From the NCBI GenBank assembly GCA_021399435.1, contig JAJTUP010000039.1:620001-684000 (forward strand): a DNA stretch of 64,000 bases, in the 5' to 3' direction. The translations under genes and the position numbers were made by a program. Under the pieces are notes generated by a model. It saw only the letters and a list, made by a program, of their open reading frames with translations, had not been told where the DNA came from and made no database searches. This DNA comes from Diaporthe sp. PMI_573. Its lineage: Eukaryota > Ascomycota > Sordariomycetes > Diaporthales > Diaporthaceae. This document shows positions 1-10,857 of the stretch, one piece after another. Each line of letters starts with the position of its first letter. The first letter of the stretch is position 1.

Positions 1-531
1 TATAATTGGCTACGGAAAGGGCAACTAAAATTTGAAATCTTTAGAAGGAGCTTTGGCAAGAATTGCTCTTTGTATAAGAACGAATGACAACCTACGCTAA
101 TAGAAAAAGGTTAAAGGGACCAACCTTAGAGGAGGAGGATAAAGTCTACCTACTTCGGAAAAACATTAAAACCAAGTAACTAAGTGACAAACTAGACTAT
201 AAGAAGATTGGACCATTTAAAATCGAGAAGAAACTTTTGGATACTAACTTTAGACTCTTATTACCAACAAAGATGCAGATATACCCGGTCTTTTATATAT
301 TACTTTTGGAACCAGTACCGGCTAACGCACGGTTAGAAACACAGATTAAACTTGATAACGACGAAAAAGAATGGGAAGTTGAGAAAGTTCTAGGTTTCCG
401 AATATATAATGCCGACACTAAATATCTAGTTAAATGGAAAGGCTATGACGACAAAGACAATACCTGAGAGCCGCTTAAAAACCTGGCAAACTGCTAAAAG
501 GTACTTTGGGCCTATCACCAGATAACTAGTT
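1..531 (+). mobile_element. Ty3/gypsy chromovirus remnant (integrase C-terminus and chromodomain)
   Basis: The plus strand reads as the end of a fungal Ty3/gypsy polyprotein. Around 110-180 is the stretch before the integrase tail (EEEDKVYLLRKNIKTK). At 240-320 is the conserved GPFKIEKKL...PVFYILLLEPVP region, and at 365-470 a chromodomain with WEVEKVLGFR and YLVKWKGYDD. The frame is broken by stops, for example TGA at 466-468 where the chromodomain normally has Trp (NTWEP). Reading continues past that stop as EPLKNLANC. Stops at Trp and Arg/Gln-type codons together with high AT content fit RIP decay. The element runs off the left edge, so reverse transcriptase and 5' LTR are not visible. It is not functional. 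Confidence 0.85.
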
Positions 532-612
532 GGAAAAATCCACCCCAGTATCAGATACTACCGATCCCTAGTCGACAATTTTGAAACCGCCGTTAGCCTG
601 TAAAAACGAAGC

Positions 613-876
613 TGAATTGGAGGCCTCTGAGACAACCTGGTTTACCGCTAGACGAGCCTCTGCTTCCTCTATATGATTCTTTTTAGGCTCTTCCAATAAA
701 CGAAAACCATTGTAAAATATCTGACGACCTTGCTCTGCAACCTTGCAATGCTACTGCTTAAGACGGCTTAGCTCGGCGAAACGCTTATTTATTTCACGCT
801 GCTTCTCTAGTAAAGCCTCCTGCGCTTGGCTTAGCGCATCCTTAGCTTTCTCTTCTTGACGCTTTAGGCGTCTCTT
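613..876 (-). other. Decayed coding fragment, charged coiled coil, probably transposon-derived
   Basis: One minus-strand frame stays open for about 85 codons with a single internal TAG. It encodes a highly charged coiled coil (LEKRRLKRQEEKAKDALSQ, then EALLEKQREINKRFAEL). Such segments occur in gag-like and transposase-associated proteins of fungal elements, but no diagnostic catalytic motif is visible. Its position between a gypsy tail and a Fot1-like element, and the AT-rich context, favour a transposon origin. It could also be the tail of an unrelated decayed gene. Confidence 0.4.
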
Positions 877-1874
877 CTCTAAAATCTAGTCCTAGACTAA
901 AAGGACTTATTAGTAACAATGCACGAAAATATGCAAATATAAGCATGACTCACCAGAACTCATTGGTGTACCCGCACCTATATAAGAACGGCTATGACGA
1001 ACGTAGTTATAACAGCGCTTCTTGTTGTCTGAGTCAGATACGAAACATTTCTACCTATATTGACAACACAAGGTGTAAGGTATAACTTTAAAACCTGTTT
1101 CTTAAATCAATAAAGTAAGGGCGTGATGTTGCTCTGTCTTCTTAGAACGACAAGATTTGGATATATGGTCTGATATGATTAGTAGGATGTTTAACGAATA
1201 AGGAATATATATAAAGGAAAGAAAGGAGACAAAGGAAATATACCAAATAGCTTCTTTGGGACGAAGAGCAATAGAGGAGGGGAATAATGTTACGAATGTG
1301 ACAGGAATAGAACTAGGGTTTAACTGTTGGTCTTCTGGAGGCGCAGGAAAACCCCATAGGCCAGCTGGCTAGGCCTGCAGGAAGAGGCACGACCATTGGT
1401 GTATGTAATCTAGGACATTTGCTTACCTAAGGATGGATTACTTGGATTACTAGCAGGGCAGTAAGCCAAGTGAGCTAACTGGATTACTAGGATTACTGGA
1501 TTACTAGTGAGCCAAGTGAGCCTTGTGAGCTAGGCTGAAGAGATAGACATATAAGGACATACTTATTACCAGATAGCTAGATAGCATGGACAGCTCTTTA
1601 GCAGTTAATCTAAGTATTTATTTGCGAATAGCTTTTATTAGCTTGTAATTATTGTTAGAAACTCTATTGCTTAATTAACCGCTTTGTTATGTATCTTAGA
1701 CATAAACCCCGATCTACGGTTTAGAGGACCTAGGAAACCTTGATCATTACACTACCTAAGCCTAAATACCTAATAAAGATAATTATACTAGGTTAAATAA
1801 ATACTTAAAATAGTAAATAAAGAATCTATTAAGAGGATTACAATATATTATAGTTAACTTAAAGACTACTAATG
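877..1874. other. AT-rich non-coding stretch with short direct repeats
   Basis: No gene is visible. Around 1433-1530 short units of the form GGATTACT and GAGCCAAGTGAGC recur several times in direct orientation. They may be remains of an LTR or of a simple repeat. The stretch lies between two transposon relics and shares their high AT content and stop density. Confidence 0.4.
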
Positions 1875-1914
1875 TATATTATTAGCGAGCGCCTCATATC
1901 ACCTAGCGCCCCAC
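1875..1914. repeat. Left terminal inverted repeat of the Fot1-like element
   Basis: These 40 bases match the reverse complement of 3693-3732 at 36 of 40 positions, counted by eye. Three of the four mismatches are C/T differences, as expected from RIP. The core GCGAGCGCC and AGCGCCCC blocks are conserved on both sides. Confidence 0.8.
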
Positions 1915-3692
1915 ACCCCTACTCCCCCCAAACAACTATCTTTAAATACACTACAATAATACTAGGAACCAACTATAATTATATTAGAAATAGCTGAATC
2001 TGAGGATTCTACAGCCTCCCAGTAAGTACGCGCATTATGGCCAGGCTTGCCACATATACTATAGCACCGAACCTTTATACAACCCCCCCCCTGTACTACT
2101 ACCTTCTGGCTTTGTATCTCTTACTACCTCCCTACCTACAGCCTTCTGGGCTAGTAGATCCTGTGTATCTTGTACAGTAAGTGATCCTCCAAGCTATACA
2201 CGTGTTCTTTTAGCTCTTCGGCGCTTGCTTAGTGCCTTGTTAGCCTTGTGGAGCAAAGAAACCTCTGACCGAAGGAGAGTAATCTAGTGCATTATAGCTA
2301 TAGTATCCTTAGTAAGTTGATCTATAGCAGCTAACATTAAAGTTAGAGAGCTGTTTTGATGGTTGGTAATGCAAGTCTTGATAAGTATTAACTATGATTC
2401 GGCTTTTTAGGGGTTATGCAGTGTCTGGAAGACCCAAGATTATGGAGTGCTAGGCTATGAGGTTAAGGGTGTTGGCGTACGAAGCTATATATCTAGGGTA
2501 GAAAGTACCCTTTCTGGATTGTACGGCACTAGGCCAGCCCCTGCAAAGCCACCCTATATATTGCTCTCTGTCATAGAAGCAAAGAAGGCCTCGCAGAAGG
2601 TATAGAGGAACTTAAGCTTGCTGACGTGGTTAATTTATATACGTACTAAGTCCTTAATTAGGTAACCGTATACCTGTTTTAACGGCTCAAAACAGCCAAC
2701 ATTAAGTGGCTGGTACTTGTAAGAAGAGTGCGGAGGCATATAGAGTATGATAATGTTGTTTTACTTGTAGTAGAGCTCGAATTTAGTTAAGTAGTGGCTT
2801 TTGTAGCCATCGAAGATCAACAACTAGTATGTATCCTTTGAACAGGATTTTGTATAGTAGTTAAAGTACTTAATCTAATCTAGGCCTACTTTATTAGTAG
2901 TCTAGCTATTATTAGTAGTTTTAATACGTTAGTTAGCTGGAATATTATACTTAGTATACCAGTTGGCAAGATAGTACTGTGTAGCGAAGATGATGAAGGG
3001 AGGGATAGCCTAGCCAAGGGTATTAACTCTCTGGATTACTGTTGCCTATTTATGGTTACCAGGCTAGGCTAGCTTTGCCTTACCACAGCTATTTAAGGTT
3101 ATAACTACTATATCTATATAGATAATACCCATTATAAACCTAGTCTTGTTAAAGTTATAAATATTATTATCCATAATACTATACTTGGCCTTAGTATTCT
3201 ATACAAGTATAAACCACTCGCCAATAATCTTTGAATTTTCGTACTTAGCCCTCTAGTAGTTATATTAATATATTTAGCATATCTAGAGCTCTGGCTAGCG
3301 TTTGACAAAGCAGTGTGCCCAGAGCTTACCAATAGGGGGCGCGTCGCGTATGTATAGCAGGTGGTTGGCCATATCTTCCACACCAGAGAGTCTAGGTAGA
3401 AATATACATGCAACTAGCTTAACAATATATTGAATAATAGCTTGCTCTTTAGATTTAGTGAGCTTCTTTAAATTAGCCATATAGTTACGTCGTGCAGGCT
3501 TGCCAGCGTGTCGACGTCTTAGGGTTCTAGGGGCGACCCTGTAGATCTTAGCTATAGCTTGTTTGCTTAGATTCTCATTATCCTAAAGCGCTTTGAGAGC
3601 CAAGATTACCGAGGCTTCTTTTGACATAGTAGGTATCTTGGAAGGTTGAGGAAATTTGTTGTTAAGTGCAAAGGTGATGCGTCGCGTAGAAA

Positions 3693-3732
3693 GTGGGGCG
3701 CTCGGTAATATGGGGCGCTCGCTGATAATATA
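3693..3732. repeat. Right terminal inverted repeat of the Fot1-like element
   Basis: This is the partner of the repeat at 1875-1914. It contains two direct copies of GGGGCGCTCG separated by TAATAT-type spacing, which may be the transposase-binding subrepeats. It lies about 95 bp upstream of the transposase start near 3627. Confidence 0.8.
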
Positions 3733-3859
3733 CGTTAAACTAATAGTCTTTATTAATAATTCTTTTACTAACAACTAAGACCTTAGCTCTTAAATTAGCT
3801 TTATAATAGTCCTTATTAATAAGGAAGTAGATAGTATAATATTATGGTATAAGCTTTAA

Positions 3860-4330
3860 GGAAACATTATATACTAGTCTTCTATAAAGTATAAGAGAGC
3901 TACTTGAAATATTCTTGCTTCTGAGATCTATGGAATAACTAATGGCTTTGATATAGGAATTGTTTTTTTATTAACTCTAAAGCTAATTACTAACTAATTA
4001 GGTATTAATTAGATATCTCTAATAATCTATATAGATTTCTACTTACTCTACGAGTATTTAGTGAAGCTAGGAACTATTAAGGAGAAGAGACTTATGATTA
4101 ATATTATGTCTCTTTACCAGGTATATAAATGATGGGAAATTGATGAGGTATGATGGATAAATAGTGATAATAACCTTGTAGATATTATAACAAAGGCATT
4201 ACTAAACAAGGCTTTGGAACGCTTTGTTAATACTAATAAGGTGATTATTTGGGTAGAGGGATATGTAGACCGAAGTATGTGATGAAGTACGGGATGGACC
4301 ACGTAACTAGATATATACGATATGGAGGAA
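3860..4330 (+). mobile_element. Ty1/copia remnant, RNase H end of the polyprotein
   Basis: The plus-strand frame passing through 3911-4265 reads as the RNase H domain of a fungal copia element: ILASEIYGITNGFDIGIV, then IIYIDFYLLYEYLVKLGT, KEKRLMINIMSLYQVY and the terminal NNLVDIITKALLNKALERF. The acidic IDF residue corresponds to a catalytic Asp of RNase H. At least four stops interrupt the frame (TAA, TAG and two TGA where Arg or Gln is expected), matching C-to-T decay. The region after 4330 up to about 4800 may contain the 3' LTR (a TG-start segment near 4372), but the second LTR is not in the window, so this is inference. Confidence 0.8.
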
Positions 4331-5217
4331 AACACGTTTTTAGAGGAATTCGCTAAAAGTAGAAACTGCTAGTGTGGAATGGGTGATAGCAATAGCGATA
4401 GCGATAGCTGAAGATGTCGGTCTGAAGCGGACCGCTGCAGCTGGCCACTTCTGGCTGGCTGGCTGCGGATGACTGCTTAGTCATCCCAGACAGCTACTTG
4501 GCAGCAAGGGCGCTTGGACCAACTACTGGCCCGTGCACACCTTAGATTAGTCAGCCAGAAGCAACACACACGACAGACCCACCGAATTGAAGCTATCAAG
4601 TAGCCACTTCGGTAACCCCTTCGAGTAATTACTCGTTTACGTGCCCAACCAACACTCTGTATTGTTATAATTATGGACTATTTGTATTCTTTGAGTTCCT
4701 CTACTAAGCTGGAACGGCAATGAGTGTCCTGTAAGGACAAGGAACAATGTTTCTTATCGACGATAACAGTGAGATTCGCTATGCAAGGCTTTAAACAGTG
4801 ACTTTCCAATCTATTTCTCCAAACCAGCGCTCTGTTAGATGCAACTACTTCGCACTGTAAGTCTTAGTGTTGAGCCGTGCCTAGTCTATTCGCGCCGGCG
4901 CTGTTGACAAGCTCTCAACCTTGAAATGGACCGGCCCGTCAAGGTTGAAGCTGGTCTGACGCCGCAAGCACCGCCAAAGTGCCTTCGCCATGTGACTCAG
5001 GCCTTCACGAATATAAATTGCCCGAAATGGACCATAAAAGCCGCCCTGTCCCAGAGCACAAGATCCGGATCGGTTCACAGACTTGTCCCTCAAGATCATT
5101 CGAAAACAATCATTCGGCCTGTCGCGATTGCGAAACCAACACCACTACAATATCCTTTATTGTATATTACTGGCGCGGCGCACCTTCCCTGAACTATAAA
5201 TGCTCGAGTATTTTAGA
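4331..5217. other. Gap: possible copia 3' LTR, then gene-free sequence
   Basis: Nothing coding is recognised. The first 450 bases follow the copia RNase H end and could be its LTR. From about 4870 the GC content rises and short open frames appear on both strands without family resemblance. The 3' end of the membrane-protein gene begins at 5218. Confidence 0.35.
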
Positions 5218-7581
5218 TTAGTGGTACCCCATCGCTATTGCCCACGCGTAAGAATTAGCAAGACTGAATAAAACAACCAGAGCCGTAGCGACAACTAGCC
5301 AACAAACAGCGATATAAAAACGTGCTTTGAAAGTTCCACCAGCGCCGACAACGAACACAAGTCCGGGGCAAAATGCCACCGTAACCCAATATACGGTCCC
5401 GCGGGCCGAGATTGTTCCATAGTATGGAACGGAAATTGAGAACTTCCAGCCGATGCAGAGCCAGACAGTGACAACCGTAAGCAGGAAAACCCAACACTTC
5501 TCTGTTTTCAACCAGCTCTTTACACTATTGGTCAAACTGCTCCTTTGACCCAGCGCCAAGTGAGTTGTAGGCTGCATTACGACCCTGCCGCCTTTAAGAG
5601 CCAGTTTGACATGTTTGTCAAACGCGGTATTTGACATTGAGCCGGCTGCATCCATGTCCCCGAATTCACGTGCTACACACTGTGATAGTATAAGGGCAGC
5701 CTTGCAATGGCTGGGAACCTCGGCCGCTCCTTGGGATGAAAGCTTCAAGTGGGCGTTGAGCCATACAATGTAGACCCCTGCCGTCCATATAGAAGTGATG
5801 GTCAAGGACAGCATCCCTTGGAGGAACGAGAAGCCCCACAAGTATGTCTGGTTAGTGCGGTTAGTACCAGAAATGGCTAATGCACCATGCATGTGAAACG
5901 GTGAAAGTATGGAGGGAGTTTGTGTAGTTGGTAAGTGTTTGAAAGATAGCACATACACTGTCCTGTTGGCATTGCGCGCCTTTTTGGTCCTCTAGATACT
6001 TGATGTTGTAAGTTTCGTTCTCGTACATATAGGCCATGTTTTTCCAGCTTTTGAATGGCGTGGTGTTGTATCGAGGGTCGATCCAATCTCGCCCGTAAAG
6101 ACCATACGAAATCGCCTGCTCGTCAATATAGAACGCTGATATATTCAATACTGGCCCTAGTAGGGAGGTGTTCGTTGGTGTCCATGTGGAGGTTGCGTTT
6201 TTGAGACCGTAGAACCCGTGAGCCTGGACGTCTGCGGTTTCGTCAAGGATTAGTTGGAAAATTGTTGAATATAGCCAAGACGTGCTGAAGGTTGATTTAC
6301 TGACATTTTGAGACTTGCATTTGAAGTTCATCGTCATAAGAACACGCATAGCCAGTCTGAAGTTTCGACCTGGCTACCGGTGGCTCAGCTTTGTGAAAGC
6401 AAATCTTGTCAGTAGAGGAGTTCCGTTTTGAAAGTACAGAGGTGGGAAACTCTAGACCGGATAGCCGGCTTGTATAGTACTTACTGTGGGGAGTGAAACT
6501 ACAGTATGGCACTTTGTATTCGTCCGTCAAACCCGAGAGTCTTGAACCGTCGTGGATAACATATAGCACTGGGTCGAAATAGTGAAAGAGCATGTGCTCT
6601 CCAACAGCAATCGTTACGTATGGCATGTTATTCGTGTCATAACCTGTCATGGCGCTGATCATAGTCGGCCATGCAAGAATGAAGATCGTCGTAAATACCA
6701 TAAATATCATAACTGGCTTCGACTTCAGACTTCTCCTGGAGGAAAAATCACGTATTAGACCCGTGACCGCAGAGAGGGAGACCTCGCTCGACATGAATAA
6801 GGTCCAGAACGTATTGTAGGTAACGGGGCGAGGGTTGACGTCTTCCACTAAAATTTTGACCACGTTAGCCAATCCATCCATGCTTATTTTCTCGAAAAAA
6901 TAAACGTCCAGTGTAGGAGACTACCCACTCGATGCCTTGATATGGAGTGAAAATGCCTTCCACGAGCATAGAAACAGGCATGTCTGGCCGATACGGCCAA
7001 CTATCTAGCACAACATCGATTCAATTAGCACCTCAGTCCTTATAGGACAAAGTTGACCAGACTGAAACTGATGTATTGACTGGACTGAGCGTCTTCCTCA
7101 CCACATCCCAAATAACATCGACAACCTTGGCTTGTGTAAAAGTGAGTCTCCCCATGCCTGATGTAATTTGGAAGAATTCATTGATATTCCAGGCACTCCA
7201 TGTATTCACCGCGGAAAAAGCGCCACCTGGTTGGCATCCACTGTAAGAATAGAACGCATTGTCTTGGTTGGCTGCCACTGAAGGTACCAATACAAGTGCT
7301 GTCAACAATCCGGCTGTCCACGTGAAGAAGAGCAGCCACCATCCTCCGCGGTTCCATCTCACCGTCGGAGCTTTAGCCGAGGCAGGCTGTAATAAAGTTG
7401 CCGGTATCTCGCTGGACGAGAAATGTTGTTCAGTATCAGTCGAAACCCTTGTCGATGCCGTTTCGCCTATTGCCAGAGGCTGCATCAACAAGGAATCCAC
7501 CTGCGATAGGCATAAGGTCTCAGGAGCCTCGTCAACACTAATGTCGACAGGACGAGATTGCACTGAGCTAAGTGACTGCAT
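5218..7581 (-). CDS. Fungal polytopic membrane protein of unknown function
   Basis: Five exons can be joined: 7102-7581, 6929-7004, 6305-6847, 5957-6231 and 5218-5847. They give 2004 nt, or 667 aa. Introns begin GTGAGG, GTGGGT, GTCAGT and GTATGT, and most have CTAAC-like branch points. The protein has a soluble N-terminus of about 75 residues, a first hydrophobic helix (WWLLFFTWTAGLLTALVLV) and an SMEDVNPRPVTYNTFW block. Hydrophobic helices follow at MIFMVFTTIFILAWP, then a large N-glycosylation-rich loop, then YLWGFSFLQGMLSLTI and further C-terminal helices. This order is typical of a family of conserved ascomycete membrane proteins without known function. The splice choices restore family-like sequence at every junction, but no cDNA is available. 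A transport or signalling role cannot be assigned. Confidence 0.75.
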
Positions 7582-8798
7582 ATTGTGTAATAAATATCCA
7601 GTGTATCAATGTGGCATGGATATACCTGCTGTGAAAATAGAGATTTTATTGATAATCAGGCGCAAGGGCTCTCTCTGCCGTCTCTGAACTGGCTCTGGAG
7701 CCGTGGCACGAATGCGTCCGGGACGGTTGGGGCTTTGCTCGTGGTTTGTGGAAAACATGATAGAGACAGCATTCAGCGCCCATCTCCAGTCCAGGTCATA
7801 AAGGGGCTCAAGGGCGAGGGGCTCAGCTCACAATATGTGAGACAAACTCGCTTAGGGAAGTCACACAGCAGTGGTACTGCATTGGCAATGCCAATCGCAT
7901 CCTATGATCAACTGCGACGCCGCGCGTAATCTCTCGCCCAGCCGCAGTCTCGGTATGCTCGCCCCGCAGCTAGGTGGTTTCGTTTTTAATCCGTGTACAT
8001 ATGCTTATTAAGCAGTACAAAGGCGGTCCCTTCATACAGTGGTGAACACTTAAACACCCAGCGTTTTTAAAAAAGAAAAAAGAAAAACAATGCCGATAAC
8101 AGTAGGTATGGAATACGATTGTCTGTGGCACGTGGCCCAGAAAACATAGACAGGCTTGTGAGAGGTGCATAGACAAGGCTAGCGAGGATCGCTTCTGGCG
8201 GCGCCACAGACTAGGTAATTAGTTATACGGTAAAGACCAAAATAGTCTTAACGCGATCCTTCTATATATTTAATGAACATTCTAGGGTTTAGACCCCGGT
8301 TGTACTATTGGAGGAAGTTGGCGTGACCCCCCGAGATCGCGTTGGAGATCCTACTGTTAATGAGAATTCGATGGTTTGACTAGGTCGGATTCGCTCAAGG
8401 GCCGTATAACTAATATGCATACAATGGCATTGTCACAATACAAGCATGTCAAACGCAATACACCACATGGCAAACATAAAAATGGCACAGCACAGTTAGG
8501 GAACTTCGTGAAACGAGAATTGAGTCACATCCTACTGTATTAACAGAGATGAATTGGGTAGGGTACGAAAAACACACATGTCTTCGCCCCCAGGGGTATC
8601 CCCAACGTATGTAGTTCCTAATAACCACAGACCAAAAAAAAACGGGACCTCAAGATATACATCATTACAATCATGTTAAAATAGGTCCCATAACCCCCGC
8701 TGCATCTTACTGCAAGCGGGCTGAAGCATCTCCCAAAGGACTAATTTATGTCCTTAAACCTCTTTTCGATATAGTGACCCTTCTTCTAGAGAAAACAC
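7582..8798. other. Intergenic region between two minus-strand genes
   Basis: No gene is recognised. It should contain the promoter of the membrane-protein gene on its left and the 3' UTR of the PTR2-like gene on its right. A-rich runs occur near 8067-8090 and 8633-8642. Confidence 0.4.
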
Positions 8799-10857
8799 CT
8801 AAATCTTCTCACTAGGAACCTCGTTAAGCGGCTCCGGCTCAAGCGACTTATCAGCAGCAGTATGGCCCGCATTAGGCTGCTGGTTACCCTTGTACTCTGA
8901 CTTCTTGAGGTTATTCCACTTGTCCTCCTCCTTGTCGAGGTCCTTGAAGCACAACCAGAACCCGACACCTCCGGCGGCGGCAATGATAGCCACGGAGCCA
9001 TAGTTCCAGACCCAGTGGGGGTCGCCGGCGAGAGGGGTCCAGGCCTGGCCCAGGGCGGAGGAGATGGCGGACATGAAGAGGTTGACGCTCATGACGACCG
9101 ACTTCATGTTGTCGGGGGCCTTGGAGAAGGCGTACTCGTACGAGGTGGTGTTTGTGAAGATCTCGGACAGGCCGACCAGGACGTAGGGCAGGCACTGGGC
9201 CCAGACGTTGATGGGCGCCACGCACTCTTCGTCGGTGGTGTGGTCGCCGCAGGGAGACATCTTGTAGATGTAGTACTGCATCACGGCGGCGGCGATCATG
9301 GACATGGCGGAAAAGGCGAAGCCAAAGGCCATGCGCTTCAGAGGGGTGAAGTTGATGCCGATCTTGCGGAGGCCCGGGTAGACGAAGCGGTCCAGGATGG
9401 GGATCATGATGACGATGGAGATGGGGTTGAGGTTCTGGATCAGGTCGTTGGGCGCGCCGTGGAGCTCCATGGTCGAGGCTTGTCTGCCCGGTTTGTTAGC
9501 TCGTGGTTTGCGACACACATGATTCGGACGTCAACAAGAGGTACTTACGTGGTGAGGTTATTGGTCATCTGGTTGTAGGCCAGGAAGAAGATTGGCAGGA
9601 AGAGGAAGACCTTGCAAGCCTTGAGACCTCGTCGGACCTCGTCGACCCACTCGTCATCATAGGTCATCCAGCCCGGTCGCTGCTCGACAGGAACATTGGA
9701 CGGGCGGACGGAATCCCAGGTGAAGCTGCGCTTGAACTTGGGCGGGTTGACCAGTTTGCCCCAGTTCCCCTTCATGGCCATGCCGAACATCTTGAAGAAC
9801 TTGCCCAGGACGGAACCCGTGGGAGGGCTCAAGGTGTAACTCTTCTTCATGAGGAACAGGATGATGGGGCAAATGGCGAAGATGACAGTTGGAAGCAGGA
9901 ACGCCAGCCAGAAGCCGACATACAGCTCGACGTAGACCATGGAAATCTGACCGGACAGGGAGCCGAGGTTGATGGCCATGTAGTAGTACAGGAAGATACG
10001 GGTGTTTGTGACGGCAGGATCGACGATAACCCGCTCGCCCTTTTTGGTGGTCTCGACGTACATGCGGCGGTCGTGGTTCTGCTCGGCCAGCAGCGGTGCT
10101 ACATTGGCCTTGAAGAGACCGGTGCCGATGCAGAGAACGAGCATACCAATGATGAAGGCGGCAAGAGAGTTGTTTGGGTGGGTGATGACGGTGGGGGCTG
10201 AAGCAGCCACCAGGATAACGTGGGCCGTCATGGAGACACAGATGGCGATGTGGATGACCTTGTACCGGCCCAATTTGGCGTCAGCGAGCCAGCCACTGTA
10301 ACAACAAGTCAGTGAAATTCCCCTCATTTGATGTCTCGCCTTGTGCCGGTTTGATTAGGTGGCAGGCGCAGCTGGCGATGAACTCACCCGAACAGGGGGA
10401 CCAGGTAGGCAAAGAACTGGTTTGTGAGCGAGATGCCCTGACCGGCCTTGGATCCGAGTCCCAAGGCGCCGGACTGGCCTCCGCGACCATACCCTGCACC
10501 GGTGTTGGAGCCATCTGGGAGACCGTGGACGACAAAGTTTGTGTAGAGAATGCTAGAGCCATAGTAGGAGAAACGCTCTCCCAGCTCGCAGAAGGCAACC
10601 GAGTAGGCAGCCCAGTTGATCTTGCCCGAGACCCTGCGAAGCGTCTGCAGCTCCTCTTCTGTGGGGAAAGGGTAGTCGTCGTCGAGCAGGCCATTGTCGC
10701 CTTGGGAGCTGTCTGCGGGGACGTTTGAGACATCGATGCTGCCCTTGCCGGCCCTGAGCTCGTCGACCGTGCCCAGAGGCGGGCCAGGGTCGAGTCCATG
10801 CCTGGCCACTTCGGCCTGGGCAATCTCAGCTCTGTCCAAGTTCACGGTTTGCGACAT
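8799..10857 (-). CDS. PTR2: PTR2-family proton-coupled di/tripeptide transporter
   Basis: Three exons (10388-10857, 9549-10295, 8799-9483) join cleanly into 1902 nt, 633 aa, the usual length for fungal POT/PTR2 transporters. The family signature around TM1 is visible as CELGERFSYYG, followed by GGWLADAKLGRYK. The second exon has the GTGLFKANVAPLLAEQ and NLGSLSGQISMVYVE segments. The third has YVLVGLSEIFTNTTSYEYAFSKAPDNMKSVVMS, the hallmark of helices 10-11. Introns are 92 and 65 nt with GTGAGT and GTAAGT donors. The protein would sit in the plasma membrane and import small peptides with protons. The start ATG lies just after a non-coding upstream region, and the N-terminal 80 residues are hydrophilic as in other fungal members. 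No lesion is seen. Confidence 0.95.

Larger units (their letters stand above)
1875..3732 (-). mobile_element. Fot1/pogo-like DNA transposon, RIP-like decay, TIRs present
   Basis: A minus-strand transposase can be read through interruptions from about 3630 down to about 2030. It starts MSKEASVILALKAL, followed by a Psq/Tc5-type helix-turn-helix (SKQAIAKIYRV...RTLRRRHAGKPARRN, then LTKSKEQAIIQYI). The DDE region (LLIFDGYKSHYL, NNIIILYMPPHSS, YQPLNVGCFEPLK) lies near 2820-2680. The C-terminal LLRSEVSLLHKANKALSKRR segment is near 2230-2290. The several in-frame stops (TAG for CAG, TAA, TGA) are C-to-T type changes. Imperfect 40-bp inverted repeats at 1875-1914 and 3693-3732 bound the element, giving about 1.86 kb, which is the usual size for Fot1-type elements. 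It is a dead copy, but its ends could still be cross-mobilised in principle. Confidence 0.85.

Noticed and set aside
1433..1530. Short repeats considered as a CRISPR-like array
   Set aside because: The units are irregular and very short with no constant spacers, and the genome is eukaryotic.
9015..9578. 187-codon plus-strand frame opposite the PTR2-like gene
   Set aside because: It mirrors the transporter's third exon and is rich in Gly/Asp/Val, a typical antisense artefact.
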